Below are positions 18,001 to 25,600 of a DNA stretch of 45,080 nt, one piece after another. The stretch spans positions 1 to 45,080 of the forward strand of contig JAHLLK010000047.1 of NCBI GenBank assembly GCA_020444165.1, in the 5' to 3' direction. Each line of letters begins with the position of its first letter. Position 1 is the stretch's first letter. The position numbers and the translations under genes are program-made. This stretch comes from Deltaproteobacteria bacterium (lineage in GTDB: Bacteria; Desulfobacterota; Desulfarculia; Desulfarculales; Desulfarculaceae). The notes beneath the pieces were generated by a model that saw only the letters and a list, made by a program, of their open reading frames with translations, was not told where the DNA came from and made no database searches.

Positions 18001-18744
18001 GGAACTCAAAAAGCGCCCCGCGGTGGCGTTGAGCACCCCGGCCAGGTCCGGACCCAGCTCCTCCAGATAGGCCAGCCAGGGGTAGCGCTCGGCCAGAGGC
18101 AGCGAGGCGTCGGCCGCGCCCTCGCTGTAAACGCAACAGGGGAAAAGGCCTTGGTCTTCCAGGGCCAGCACCAGGGCGTCCAGCTCGGCGTGGTTCTCTT
18201 CCACCAGCTGGCCGTGGTAGCCCAACACCGCCACCACGTCGCGGGCCGGGGCCAGGCTCTTTTCCCACCGCATCCACCCCAGGTAAGCCGCCACACTGGG
18301 GAACAACTCCGGCGCCTGGGGATGGAATACACCGTGGGTGCGGACCGGCCGGGGCGGTTCATACCTCAGGTCCCCGCCCGCCAGATGGGCCAGATAGCGT
18401 ATGGCCTGATAATAGTTCTCCGGGTCCAGCTTCTCCAGATAGACCAGCGCCTGGGCTCCTTGCCCGGGGGGCAGGGTGTTGAAATCTGGCGGCATCTGCC
18501 GGCCCAGGGACAGGCGGACGCCGGCTTGCCCGGCCGCCTCCAGGAGCGGCTCATAGCCGGGCTGATCCCGGAAAAGATCAGCCAGGACCACCTGGGGTGA
18601 TTTTTCCTGCAAGGCGGCCAGGGCGTCGTCGGTCATGAACTGGTGCAGAATCAGCAGCTCGACGCCGTCGGCTTGCAGGCGTTGGGCCACCGTTTTCCAG
18701 GTGCTGAAGTGGAAGATATGGCCGTGCACGAGGGCGATACGCAA
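15049..18744 (-). CDS. cobN: CobN-like chelatase 1 (uptake-operon paralogue)
   Basis: This 1231-residue protein is of the CobN/ChlH/BchH large-subunit family, which binds the tetrapyrrole and, with ChlI/ChlD or CobS/CobT motor subunits, inserts metal. Conserved blocks include the active-site-region segment HLGAEGALEYLPGK (about 531-544), GRNFYGLD (about 787) and a GxWAYGGGEFG segment in the C-terminal part. Two features differ from the paralogue at 22644-26357: the usual HGxLEWLPGK has Glu in place of the second His (AEG for xHG), and a Cys-rich stretch GCYGAKCNGEVC lies at about 491-502. The TTG at 18744 is chosen as start because a GGAGG lies 6 bases upstream and the protein starts naturally at RIALVHGH. 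It follows the receptor gene by 52 bases. SEED-style annotation calls such genes metalloporphyrin-salvage chelatases; direction of catalysis is unknown. Confidence 0.85.
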   Translation of the reverse strand: MRIALVHGHIFHFSTWKTVAQRLQADGVELLILHQFMTDDALAALQEKSPQVVLADLFRDQPGYEPLLEAAGQAGVRLSLGRQMPPDFNTLPPGQGAQALVYLEKLDPENYYQAIRYLAHLAGGDLRYEPPRPVRTHGVFHPQAPELFPSVAAYLGWMRWEKSLAPARDVVAVLGYHGQLVEENHAELDALVLALEDQGLFPCCVYSEGAADASLPLAERYPWLAYLEELGPDLAGVLNATAGRFLSSQADLPVLAGLNVPVFQGLRLHHRTQAQWRDDPQGLPPSSLVYSLSQPETAGVIEPTLLATDEPGPGGRRFAPVPAQVAHEARRAAAWVRLKNTPPAEKRLALVLHNNPCRGVEATAGQAVGLDAAQSAVELMQALAQAGYTVEDLPADGRDLMALIAARKALSEFRWTTVEQIVGQGGALYLMPGGEYLPWLASLPAPAREKVLADWGEFPGQGMVLEEEDGPKLVISGLQFGNLTLLIQPKRGCYGAKCNGEVCRILHDPALSPPHQWLATYKHLQDTCHAVIHLGAEGALEYLPGKRAALSAACFPEISLGHLPNLYVYVMDVPGEGLMAKRRGRAVIVDHLVPPRRPSPASEAAEEIREYLGQYRRAREMGDTARASEIQASLTPLLEKLKFLAPGAAPAEFQEALEVANRQLARAQAPLVTDGLHVLGRPPRGARRDALLANLLEKPPAGLPSLRELLPPGESDAAAFQGVCRHLGELADGDEASPLAEWLREQAALLAQTPREISQVLAALDGGYVLPGLGGSLSLGQHEALPTGRNFYGLDVTRLPSAAAQAVGRDLADQLLNKFLAEEGRFPASVGLSLWSSDAFKCDGEVCAQVLHLLGVRPQADSRGQVKGVAVIPLSELTVETPQGARPRPRVDVVIQASGILRDLAPHFLELLDQAARLVADLDEPAEWNAPRRHNRERLARLRETLGQEDGPALRRLVASRVFSSQPGSYGLGIGLAIDASAWEDRDDLAETYVNWGGWAYGGGEFGREAHEVFAAHLGGIEISYMKQASPEYDLLDCGGYADFQGGMACAASALSGQQTKLYWGDGGQDGRAQVRGLADELERAVRTRLLSQAWLESLKPHGAQGAGELVNRVLNVYRWSAATGQVAPWTFEALTEHLIMQPENLAWLRQANPHAMEEMVRRLLEAASRDLWQPGPEHEAALESAALEVEGDLEESMGAVSGEFQGSQVEVLTSAEVATWRPVWRLKTNR

Positions 18745-18796
18745 TTTGGGCCTCCAGGGTGATCCCCGCGCCCCGGGGCGGCGCGGGGGAGTTTGG

Positions 18797-20833
18797 CTAC
18801 TTGACGAGACGCGCGAAATCGAAATCCCATTTGAGGCCGGCGATGGCGTAAAGGCCCGGCTCCTCAAAGCCCAGGCCCTCCTCGATGTCGGTGTCAAAGA
18901 GGTTCTGGATGCGGCCGTACAGGCTGAGGCCCTGGCAGACCTGCCAGGTGGCCACCACGTCGACCCTGGTGTAGGCGTCCATCTCCACGTCGCCGCGCCA
19001 GCGCAGGCGGGGCCCCACGTAATAAACGTTGGCGCCCAAGTCCAAACGGTCCAGGAAGAGGTAGTGCACGCCCAGGTTGAACACGTTGCGGGCGATCTGC
19101 GGGGTGCGGTCCCACTGGCCGTCGGCTTCGGATTCGCTGTCGGTGTAGGTGTAGTTGCCCAGGAAGGTCAGGCCGGCCAAAGCCTGCCACTTCAAGGAGA
19201 ATTCAAGGCCCTGGGTCTTGGCCTCGCTGCGGTTGAAATAGGCGCCGTTGCCCTGGTCGTCGTAGGTGAAATCGATGACGTTATCCAGCCGGCTGTGCCA
19301 GTAGCCCAGCTCCAGGCTGAGCTTGCGGTCCAGGAGCTGCTGGCGGACGCCGCCCTCCACGGTCCAGCCCTCTTCCGGCTCCAGTTCCGGGTTGCCGTAC
19401 TCGGCGTTGTAGAGCTGGAACACGCTGGGCGCCCGGAAGGTGGTGCCCCAGTTGGCGTAGAGGGTGGTGTCGCTGGGCAGGCGGTAGGCCGCGCCCACCT
19501 TGCCCACCAGCTTGTCGCCAAACTCCTCGTGCTGGTTCCAGCGCAGGCCGGCGTTGAGGATCAAATCGTCATGGAACAGGGATACCTGGTCATTGGCATA
19601 GAGGCTGACGGTGCAGTAGTCGCCTTCCGTATCGCCATTGGCGCCCCAACTCTTGCCCGCCTGGTGGTAATACTCCGCCCCGAACAGCAGGCTGTTCCCG
19701 CCGGCGCCCGCGGGCAGGGGAGCGTCCCACACGAAGTTGTAGTCGGCCATGTAGTTTTCGTTGACCGTGTAGGCCGACTCGCCGGTGCCGTCGTCGTACA
19801 CCGGCACGGTGCCACCCTTGTTGTAGTAGGTGGTCCAGTCCAGGGTGAAGTTGTCCTGGGGGGCGGTGATGTAACCCAACAAGCCGTTGTTTTTGTCCAG
19901 GGTTTCATGGTCCCGCTTGTACCAGCCCAGGGTCAGCTTCTGGCTCAACTGGTCGCTCAAACGGTTCTTGGCCTGCACTGTGGCCAGTTCGTACACGGTT
20001 TCGTTGCAGTTGTCCGGGTCGGGCAACTCGAAGCCGTACCAGGTGTCCCGGGTCAGGTTGAAACCGTAGTCCTCGACCAACTGGGAAAAATTCTGTTTGA
20101 TCCTGGTGCGGAAGTAGCTGGCCTCCAGGTCCAGGGCGTTGCCCAGGGCGTAGCCCAGCTTCACCTGGGGGGTCAGGTTTTGATAGGTGTCGTAAGCCAC
20201 CACGCCGTCGCTGTCGGTGTAACCCAGGTTGACGCTGTAGCGGAAATCGTCCTGCTCCCCCCGGAAGCCGGTGTAGCCCTTTTTCCAATCCAGGCTGCCG
20301 TATTCCCCGCCCAGGGTGAAGTTGGCGCCCGGTTCGCCGCCCTTGGTGGTGAGGGCGAAGACGCCCGCCGTGGTGTCCGAGCCGTACAGCACCGATTGGG
20401 GCCCCCGGAGCACCTCGGCGCTTTCGATGATGAAGGGATCAAGTTGGCTGAAGAAATTGCCCACCCCGGGGAAGTAGCTGTCATTGATCTTCATGCCGTC
20501 CACCACCACCAGGAAGTGGCCGGCGCCGAAGCCCCTTAGTTTGGGATAGGCGAACTGGCCCGGGCCGCCGTTCCGCTTGAACTGCACGCCCGGCGTGTCC
20601 CGCAGGGCCTCCGTGAAATCGGTGTATTTGTTGAAATCCAGGTCCTTTTCCGTGATCAGGCTCACCGAATCGGTTACTTGGCTGATCTCGCGGTCCACCT
20701 TGGTGGATTTGACGATTATCTCGTCACTGGCTGGTTCCTTGGCCTCCGGGGCTTGCTCCTCGGCAGCCATGACCGGGCCGGCTCCGAGAAACAGGCTCAA
20801 GCCGCACATCGCGATCACCAAAAGACGCTTCAT
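18797..20833 (-). CDS. btuB: TonB-dependent outer-membrane receptor, BtuB-like
   Basis: The 678-residue protein has a signal peptide (MKRLLVIAMCGLSLFLGAG..., cleavage after VMA), a candidate TonB box DEIIVKST shortly after, a plug domain (about 45-160) with VLRGPQSVLYGSDTTAGVF, and a 22-strand-type barrel with alternating aromatic strands. The C-terminal strand ends in FARLVK rather than in Phe. ATG at 20833 is preferred over an in-frame TTG 15 bases upstream because GGGGAAAG lies at the right distance. It is the first gene behind the cobalamin riboswitch, which points to a corrinoid ligand, although TonB receptors for haem or other tetrapyrroles look alike at this level. It should be powered by the TonB/ExbB/ExbD set encoded later in the same operon. 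Confidence 0.9.
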   Translation of the reverse strand: MKRLLVIAMCGLSLFLGAGPVMAAEEQAPEAKEPASDEIIVKSTKVDREISQVTDSVSLITEKDLDFNKYTDFTEALRDTPGVQFKRNGGPGQFAYPKLRGFGAGHFLVVVDGMKINDSYFPGVGNFFSQLDPFIIESAEVLRGPQSVLYGSDTTAGVFALTTKGGEPGANFTLGGEYGSLDWKKGYTGFRGEQDDFRYSVNLGYTDSDGVVAYDTYQNLTPQVKLGYALGNALDLEASYFRTRIKQNFSQLVEDYGFNLTRDTWYGFELPDPDNCNETVYELATVQAKNRLSDQLSQKLTLGWYKRDHETLDKNNGLLGYITAPQDNFTLDWTTYYNKGGTVPVYDDGTGESAYTVNENYMADYNFVWDAPLPAGAGGNSLLFGAEYYHQAGKSWGANGDTEGDYCTVSLYANDQVSLFHDDLILNAGLRWNQHEEFGDKLVGKVGAAYRLPSDTTLYANWGTTFRAPSVFQLYNAEYGNPELEPEEGWTVEGGVRQQLLDRKLSLELGYWHSRLDNVIDFTYDDQGNGAYFNRSEAKTQGLEFSLKWQALAGLTFLGNYTYTDSESEADGQWDRTPQIARNVFNLGVHYLFLDRLDLGANVYYVGPRLRWRGDVEMDAYTRVDVVATWQVCQGLSLYGRIQNLFDTDIEEGLGFEEPGLYAIAGLKWDFDFARLVK

Positions 20834-20916
20834 AAGATCTTTCCCCAAAGAAACTTGTGAGTACCCTCAGGGTGACCGGCTTGGTGAAGGGAGGGCCGTT
20901 GAGCCCCGGCAGCCAC

Positions 20917-20949
20917 AAAAAAACCCCCAACCCAGTTAAGGGTTGGGGG
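20917..20949 (-). terminator. Intrinsic terminator of riboswitch 1 expression platform
   Basis: A perfect 10-bp stem (20924-20933 with 20940-20949, loop AGTTAA) is followed on the minus strand by seven T. It lies between the cobalamin aptamer and the receptor start codon (84 bases before it), so it is the likely OFF structure formed when ligand is bound. Confidence 0.9.
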
Positions 20950-21053
20950 GACTGCACCCAGCTTACTTCATCCTCCCAGGCGCTTGGCTCTAGGAGGTGT
21001 CCCTGGAGCCATGCGCGACCGCAGCCAGTCACTCGCCAGCTAAACCCGCGGTC

Positions 21054-21240
21054 ATCGGCAACAGGTAGGTCTTCTGGCTCCCGGATTATCCTACTGGCCG
21101 CGCCTTCCCCAGGCTTCGTGCCTAAGTGGCTTTGGGAGTGAAACTCCCCTGCGGCTTTCGTCCCCGGTCACAGCGGCGGGACCGCGCCGGCTTCAACCGG
21201 CTTCCCTATTAAGCCCCCAAAGGGGCGCCTGCACCGTTAT
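21054..21240 (-). ncRNA. Cobalamin riboswitch 1 (aptamer)
   Basis: Read on the minus strand, the segment has the consensus blocks of the adenosylcobalamin-type aptamer in order: GGTGC, TAATAGGGAAGCCGGT, GCGGTCCCGCCGCTGTGA, an AAAGCCAC block, GGGAAGGCGCGGC, and the B12 box GAGCCAGAAGACCTACC. The ends can pair as P1. It lies directly after a promoter and before a terminator and the btuB-like gene, so it should reduce expression of the whole uptake operon when cobalamin is plentiful. Exact ends are approximate. Confidence 0.95.
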
Positions 21241-21250
21241 CTGCGTTTTT

Positions 21251-21278
21251 TATATATTGCCCGGCAGTTTTTAGTCAA
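21251..21278 (-). promoter_or_regulatory. Sigma-70-type promoter of the uptake operon
   Basis: On the minus strand TTGACT (21278-21273) and TATATA (21256-21251) are 16 bases apart. The predicted transcription start falls just upstream of the riboswitch aptamer. The element overlaps the plus-strand promoter proposed for cbiZ. Confidence 0.7.
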
Positions 21279-21284
21279 TAATAT
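21257..21284 (+). promoter_or_regulatory. Candidate cbiZ promoter overlapping the operon promoter
   Basis: TTGCCC (21257-21262) and TAATAT (21279-21284) are separated by 16 bases, upstream of cbiZ. Both hexamers match consensus at four of six positions. The site shares most of its bases with the minus-strand promoter, so polymerase could not occupy both at once. Confidence 0.45.
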
Positions 21285-21331
21285 TTTTTCCCGCGGGGCC
21301 AGGGGACAATTGCCGATCATGAGGAGAATAA

Positions 21332-22504
21332 ATGAAGCTGGGTAGCTTTTACGAGGGACTGGAGATCAGCCGCGAGGACAAGATCATCATCGCCAAATTC
21401 CTGAAACCGCACGTAGTTTTGTCAACCTGCCGCGCAGCGGGCGGCTTGCGCCGGGATATCAATTACCTTTTCAATCACCAGGCCTGCGAGCCCCACGGCC
21501 ACCACGCCGGCCTGCCGGCCAGCGCCTATGAAAATCCCGAGATTTACCGCGATTACATCGCCAGCCGGGCCGGGCTGCCGGGTCCCGAATGCGCCACCCT
21601 GGGCACCGCGGCCAACATGCACAACGCGGCCCTGGTGAAGGAGAGCTTCCGCCGGCACACCGTGGTGGCCCTGGCCACCGGCGGGGTGGAGTCCAACGCC
21701 GGCCGGGTGGGGGACCCGGCGGCCCTTTACGAGGAAGAGGGCCTTCACCTGAATCTGGACCAAGACGCGCCGCCGGGGCACGGCACCATCAATATCATGG
21801 TGTTTTTCAGCCAAGAGCTGGACCCCGGCGCCCTGACCCGGAGCATCGTCACCATCACCGAGGCCAAGACCTCGGTGCTTCAGGAGCTGGGGGCTCCTTC
21901 GCGCTACTCCTCCGGCCTGGCCACCGGCACGGGCACCGATCAGGTGGCCGTGGCCTGTCTGCGGGACACCGGCCCGCCGCTGACCGGCGCGGGCAAGCAC
22001 ACCAAGCTGGGCGAACTCCTGGGCCGGGCGGTGCGCCGGGCGGTATTCGAGACCCTGGCGGCCCAGAACCAGCTCACTCCCCGGGGGCAAGGTTCGGCCT
22101 GGGTGCACCTGGAACGCTTTGGCCTGGGGCGGGAGCAGCTTTGCCGGCGCGTGGCCGCGCGCCTGGAGGAGGGGCTGGCCCAGCTCTGGCAGGACAACTT
22201 CGGGGAGCAGGACCGCGACGCCCCCACCGTGGCCGCGGTGGCGGCCTTGGCTCACCTCAAGGACAAGCTGGACTGGGGGGTGCTGCCCCAGACCTGCGTG
22301 CCGGAGATCTTCGGCGCCTACGGGGCCCAGATCGCCGCGGCCATCAGCGGGCGTTACGAGCTGTTCAGCCGCTTCCGCCAGGAGTTGGCCCCGGCCGCTC
22401 CGGGGCTGGACCTGGCCGCGCTGGAGGAATTGGCCGTGGGCGCCCTGGCCCTGGGCTTCCGCGAGAAATGGGCCTTTCCCGCGGAGGAACCACCAGAGGC
22501 GTGA
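21332..22504 (+). CDS. cbiZ: Adenosylcobinamide amidohydrolase CbiZ
   Basis: The 390-residue protein matches CbiZ, which cleaves the aminopropanol amide of adenosylcobinamide to give adenosylcobyric acid in corrinoid salvage. Family blocks are VVLSTCRAAGGLRRDINYLFNHQ (about 28-50), LGTAANMHNAALV, VVALATGGVESNAGRVGDPA (about 109-128), TINIMVFFSQELDPGALTRS, TEAKTSVLQELGAPSRYSSG, ATGTGTDQVAV and AGKHTKLGELLGRAV. A GAGGAG lies 5 bases before the ATG. The C-terminal ~150 residues go beyond the best-conserved core. It is transcribed divergently from the riboswitch operon and has no aptamer of its own on the plus strand. Its presence points to salvage of incomplete or foreign corrinoids rather than only intact B12. 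Confidence 0.92.
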   Translation: MKLGSFYEGLEISREDKIIIAKFLKPHVVLSTCRAAGGLRRDINYLFNHQACEPHGHHAGLPASAYENPEIYRDYIASRAGLPGPECATLGTAANMHNAALVKESFRRHTVVALATGGVESNAGRVGDPAALYEEEGLHLNLDQDAPPGHGTINIMVFFSQELDPGALTRSIVTITEAKTSVLQELGAPSRYSSGLATGTGTDQVAVACLRDTGPPLTGAGKHTKLGELLGRAVRRAVFETLAAQNQLTPRGQGSAWVHLERFGLGREQLCRRVAARLEEGLAQLWQDNFGEQDRDAPTVAAVAALAHLKDKLDWGVLPQTCVPEIFGAYGAQIAAAISGRYELFSRFRQELAPAAPGLDLAALEELAVGALALGFREKWAFPAEEPPEA

Positions 22505-22530
22505 AGCGGCGGCCGGGCAGAAGGCGAGGA

Positions 22531-22567
22531 CCCACCCCGAACAAGCCGAAGGCTCGTCCGGGGTGGG
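22531..22567 (+). terminator. Hairpin between convergent cbiZ and cobN2
   Basis: CCCACCCCG (22531-22539) pairs with CGGGGTGGG (22559-22567), with an inner AGCC/GGCT stem. No T run follows on either strand, so termination is plausible but not certain. The rest of the ~140-base gap to cobN2 holds nothing recognisable. Confidence 0.5.
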
Positions 22568-22643
22568 CCATGGGGATGGCGCGTTAAATTGCGTGACTCG
22601 CTAAAAACATACGGGTAGCCAAACCTGGCCAAAGCATGCTTGG

Positions 22644-25600
22644 TCAGAGGCTGAAGTCCTCGATATCTCCCTCCACCTCCAGGTATATTTCTTCCAGGCG
22701 CTGCTCGGTTTCCTGGTCGGTGTGCCACATCTCCCGCTTGATGGCTTCCAAGAGGCGTTCGGAGATGTTCTGCAAGGCATAGGGATTCACTTCCCGGAGC
22801 CACTTCTGCATTTGGGGGTCAAAGGCGTAACGCCGGGCCAGGCCCTCATACATCCAATCGTCGATCACCCCGCTGGTGGCGTCCCAGTGAAAGGCGTTGT
22901 CCACGGTGCGGGAAAGGTCTCCCGCCCCCTTGAAGCCATGGCGCATCAGCCCGCTGATCCACTTGGGGTTCAGGATGCGGGAGCGGAAGACGTGCTTGGC
23001 CTCTTCCTGGAGGCTGCGGTTCCGCACCCGGTCGGGATCGGAGGCGTCACCGGCATAGGCCCGGGGCGCCACGCCGCTCACCGTCTTCACCGCGCAGACA
23101 AAGCCTCCGAAATAGGCGTTGAAATCGTCGGAGGACAACAGGTCGTATTCGCGGGAATCCTCGTTCTTCACCACCAGGCTGATGTCCTCCAAGCGGCGGC
23201 GGAAGGCCTCCTTCTGGGGCGCGCCGTAGGCGTCCTGGCCGTAGGCGTAGCCCCCGTAGGTGATCCACACCTCGCCCAGGTCCGCGGGGCTGTCCCAGGC
23301 CTTGGCGTCGATGGCGGCGGCCACCCCGGCCCCGTAGGCTCCGGGGGGATCGGAAAACACCCGGAAGCTGGCCTCCCGCCAGGCCTCCCCCGGGTCTCGT
23401 CCCCGCCGGGCCAGTTCGGCCGCCTCCCGGACCACGTTGCGGCGCAGGAGATTGGCCTCCGGCGGCTCCTGCAGCAGGGCGGCCTGGGACACCGCCTGAT
23501 CCAGGAGCTTCACCAGGTTGGGAAAGCTGTCCCGGAAGAGGCCCGAGGCGCGGACCGTGACGTCGAGGCGGGGAAACTTCAGCTCGGCCAGGGGGATGGG
23601 CTCCACCCCCAGGACCCGGCCGTTCTGGGGGTTCCAGCGGGGGCGGATGCCCATCAGATATAGGGCCTCGGCCAAGTCCTCGCCCTGGGTGCGCATGGTG
23701 GGGCCCCCCCAAAGGACCAAGCCCACCTGCTGGGGCGGGGCGCCGGTTTCTGCCATATATCGCGTGACCAGATCGTCGCCCAGGGCCATGCCCACCCGCC
23801 AAGCCCCGGAGGAGGGCAGCTTCTGGGGGTCCACGGAGAAGAAGTTGCGGCCGGTGGGCAGAATGTCCACTTGGCCCCGGGTGGGGGCTCCACTGGGGCC
23901 GGGGGGCACGAAACGCCCGGCCAGCCCGGCCAGACAGGCCTCGATCTCCGCGGGCGTGGCCGCGAGCTTGGGCAACACGGTCTCGTGCAGAAATGCGGCC
24001 ACCTCGGCCACGGCCGGGCTTTCGGCCGTCAGGGGGTGGGCCTGGCCGGCCCAGGCCGCGGCCACGATCTCGCGGCAGGTCTGGTGAATGACCTCCAAGG
24101 CCTGGGCGTGGCTGGCGAAACGGCCGCTGGCATCCGGGGCGCCGCGCCGCGCCAAAAGGGCCTCGTAGGCATAGCCCCAATGGCCGGCCACCGCTTCCCG
24201 CAAGCTGGGCGCCCCGGCGTTTCTGAGGCGCACCAACTGGGTGGTCAGTTCCACCAGGGCCTCGCCTGAGGGCGTGAGCCCCAGGGTATGCAAACCATCG
24301 GCAATGGCCGTGTCGCCCACCTCACTCAAATAGGCGTGCAGCTTCTCCAGGAACTCCTCGAAATCGTCCAGGGCCTCTGGCCGGGACCAGCCCAGGTCGC
24401 GGTCCAGGTGGCTTTCCGCCACCAGCTCCCAAAGCTGCTCCTGCAACAGGGGCAGGCGGGTGGGGTTCAGGTCCCGGGTCTGCATGTACTCCAACACCTT
24501 GGCGTCGATCTGAGCCAGTTCCTCGTAGAGGTCGGCGTTGGTCATCACCGGGATGAGATGGTCCACGATACAGGCGTGAGCGCGCCGTTTGGCCTGAGTG
24601 CCTTCGCCGGGGTCGTTGATGATGTAGGGATAGAGGTTGGGCAGCTCCATGATGGCCAAGTCGGGATAACACTCGGGGCCCAGGCCGGCGGACTTGCCCG
24701 GCAGCCACTCCAGGGAGCCGTGCTTGCCCACGTGCACCACGGCGTCAGCCCGGAATTCGTCCCGCAACCAGCGGTAATAATATAAATAGTGGTGACTGGG
24801 CGACAGGTGGGGGTCGTGGATCCTCTCGGGCTGCTCAAGGAATCCCCGGGGTGGCTGCACCCCCAGGTAGAGGTTGCCGTTGAGGGTCCCGTTGATCAGC
24901 ACCCGGCCCTGGTGCACGAACAGCTCGCCCGGGCTGGGACCCCAGTCCTGGTCCAGGCGGGCCTGGTTGGCCGGGGGAAGCTGGGCGCGCCAGGCGGCCA
25001 GTTGCGCGGGCCCGGCCGAGGCGCAGGCCTGGCCGGCCATTTGCTCGGGCAAGAGCCAGCGCTGGTCATTGGTCAGGCCGCTCACCAGGATATCGGCCAG
25101 CTCCTGGGCGTCCTCGTACACCTTCTCCACCAGGTAGCCCTCCTGGTGCAGGCGCTCCACCAGACGGACCACCGAGGCAAAGGAGTCCAGGCCGTAGGCG
25201 CAGCCGATCTTGTCGTTCCGGGGCGGATAGTTGTGGAAAACGATGGCCACCCGTTTTTCCCGAGGGGTCTTCAGGGCCAGCCGGGCCCAGTTCAGGGTGA
25301 GGCGGACCATTTTGGCGAGGCGTTCGGCGTCCGGCTCCATACGGGTCAGGGCGGCGCCGGTAAGGGGATCGAGGCCCCGGGTTTCCCGGAAGGCCAGGGG
25401 CACGGTGATGAGATTGCCGTCCAGCTCGGGCTGGGCCACGGAGATGCAAAGGTCCATGGCGCTGAGGCCCCGCGCGCTTTCCCACCAAGCCTGCCGGGTG
25501 GTGAGCACATTGACGGCCTGGATCACCGGCACGCCCAAGGCGGCCAGCCTGGCGCTCTCGTCCGGCCGGGTGAGGGCCAGGTTGAACATCATGGGGCTGA

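Noticed and set aside
18797..20833. Annotation of the receptor as a haem or siderophore receptor
   Set aside because: No haem-receptor FRAP/NPNL pair with its conserved His was recognised, and the cobalamin riboswitch favours a corrinoid. It remains a minor alternative.
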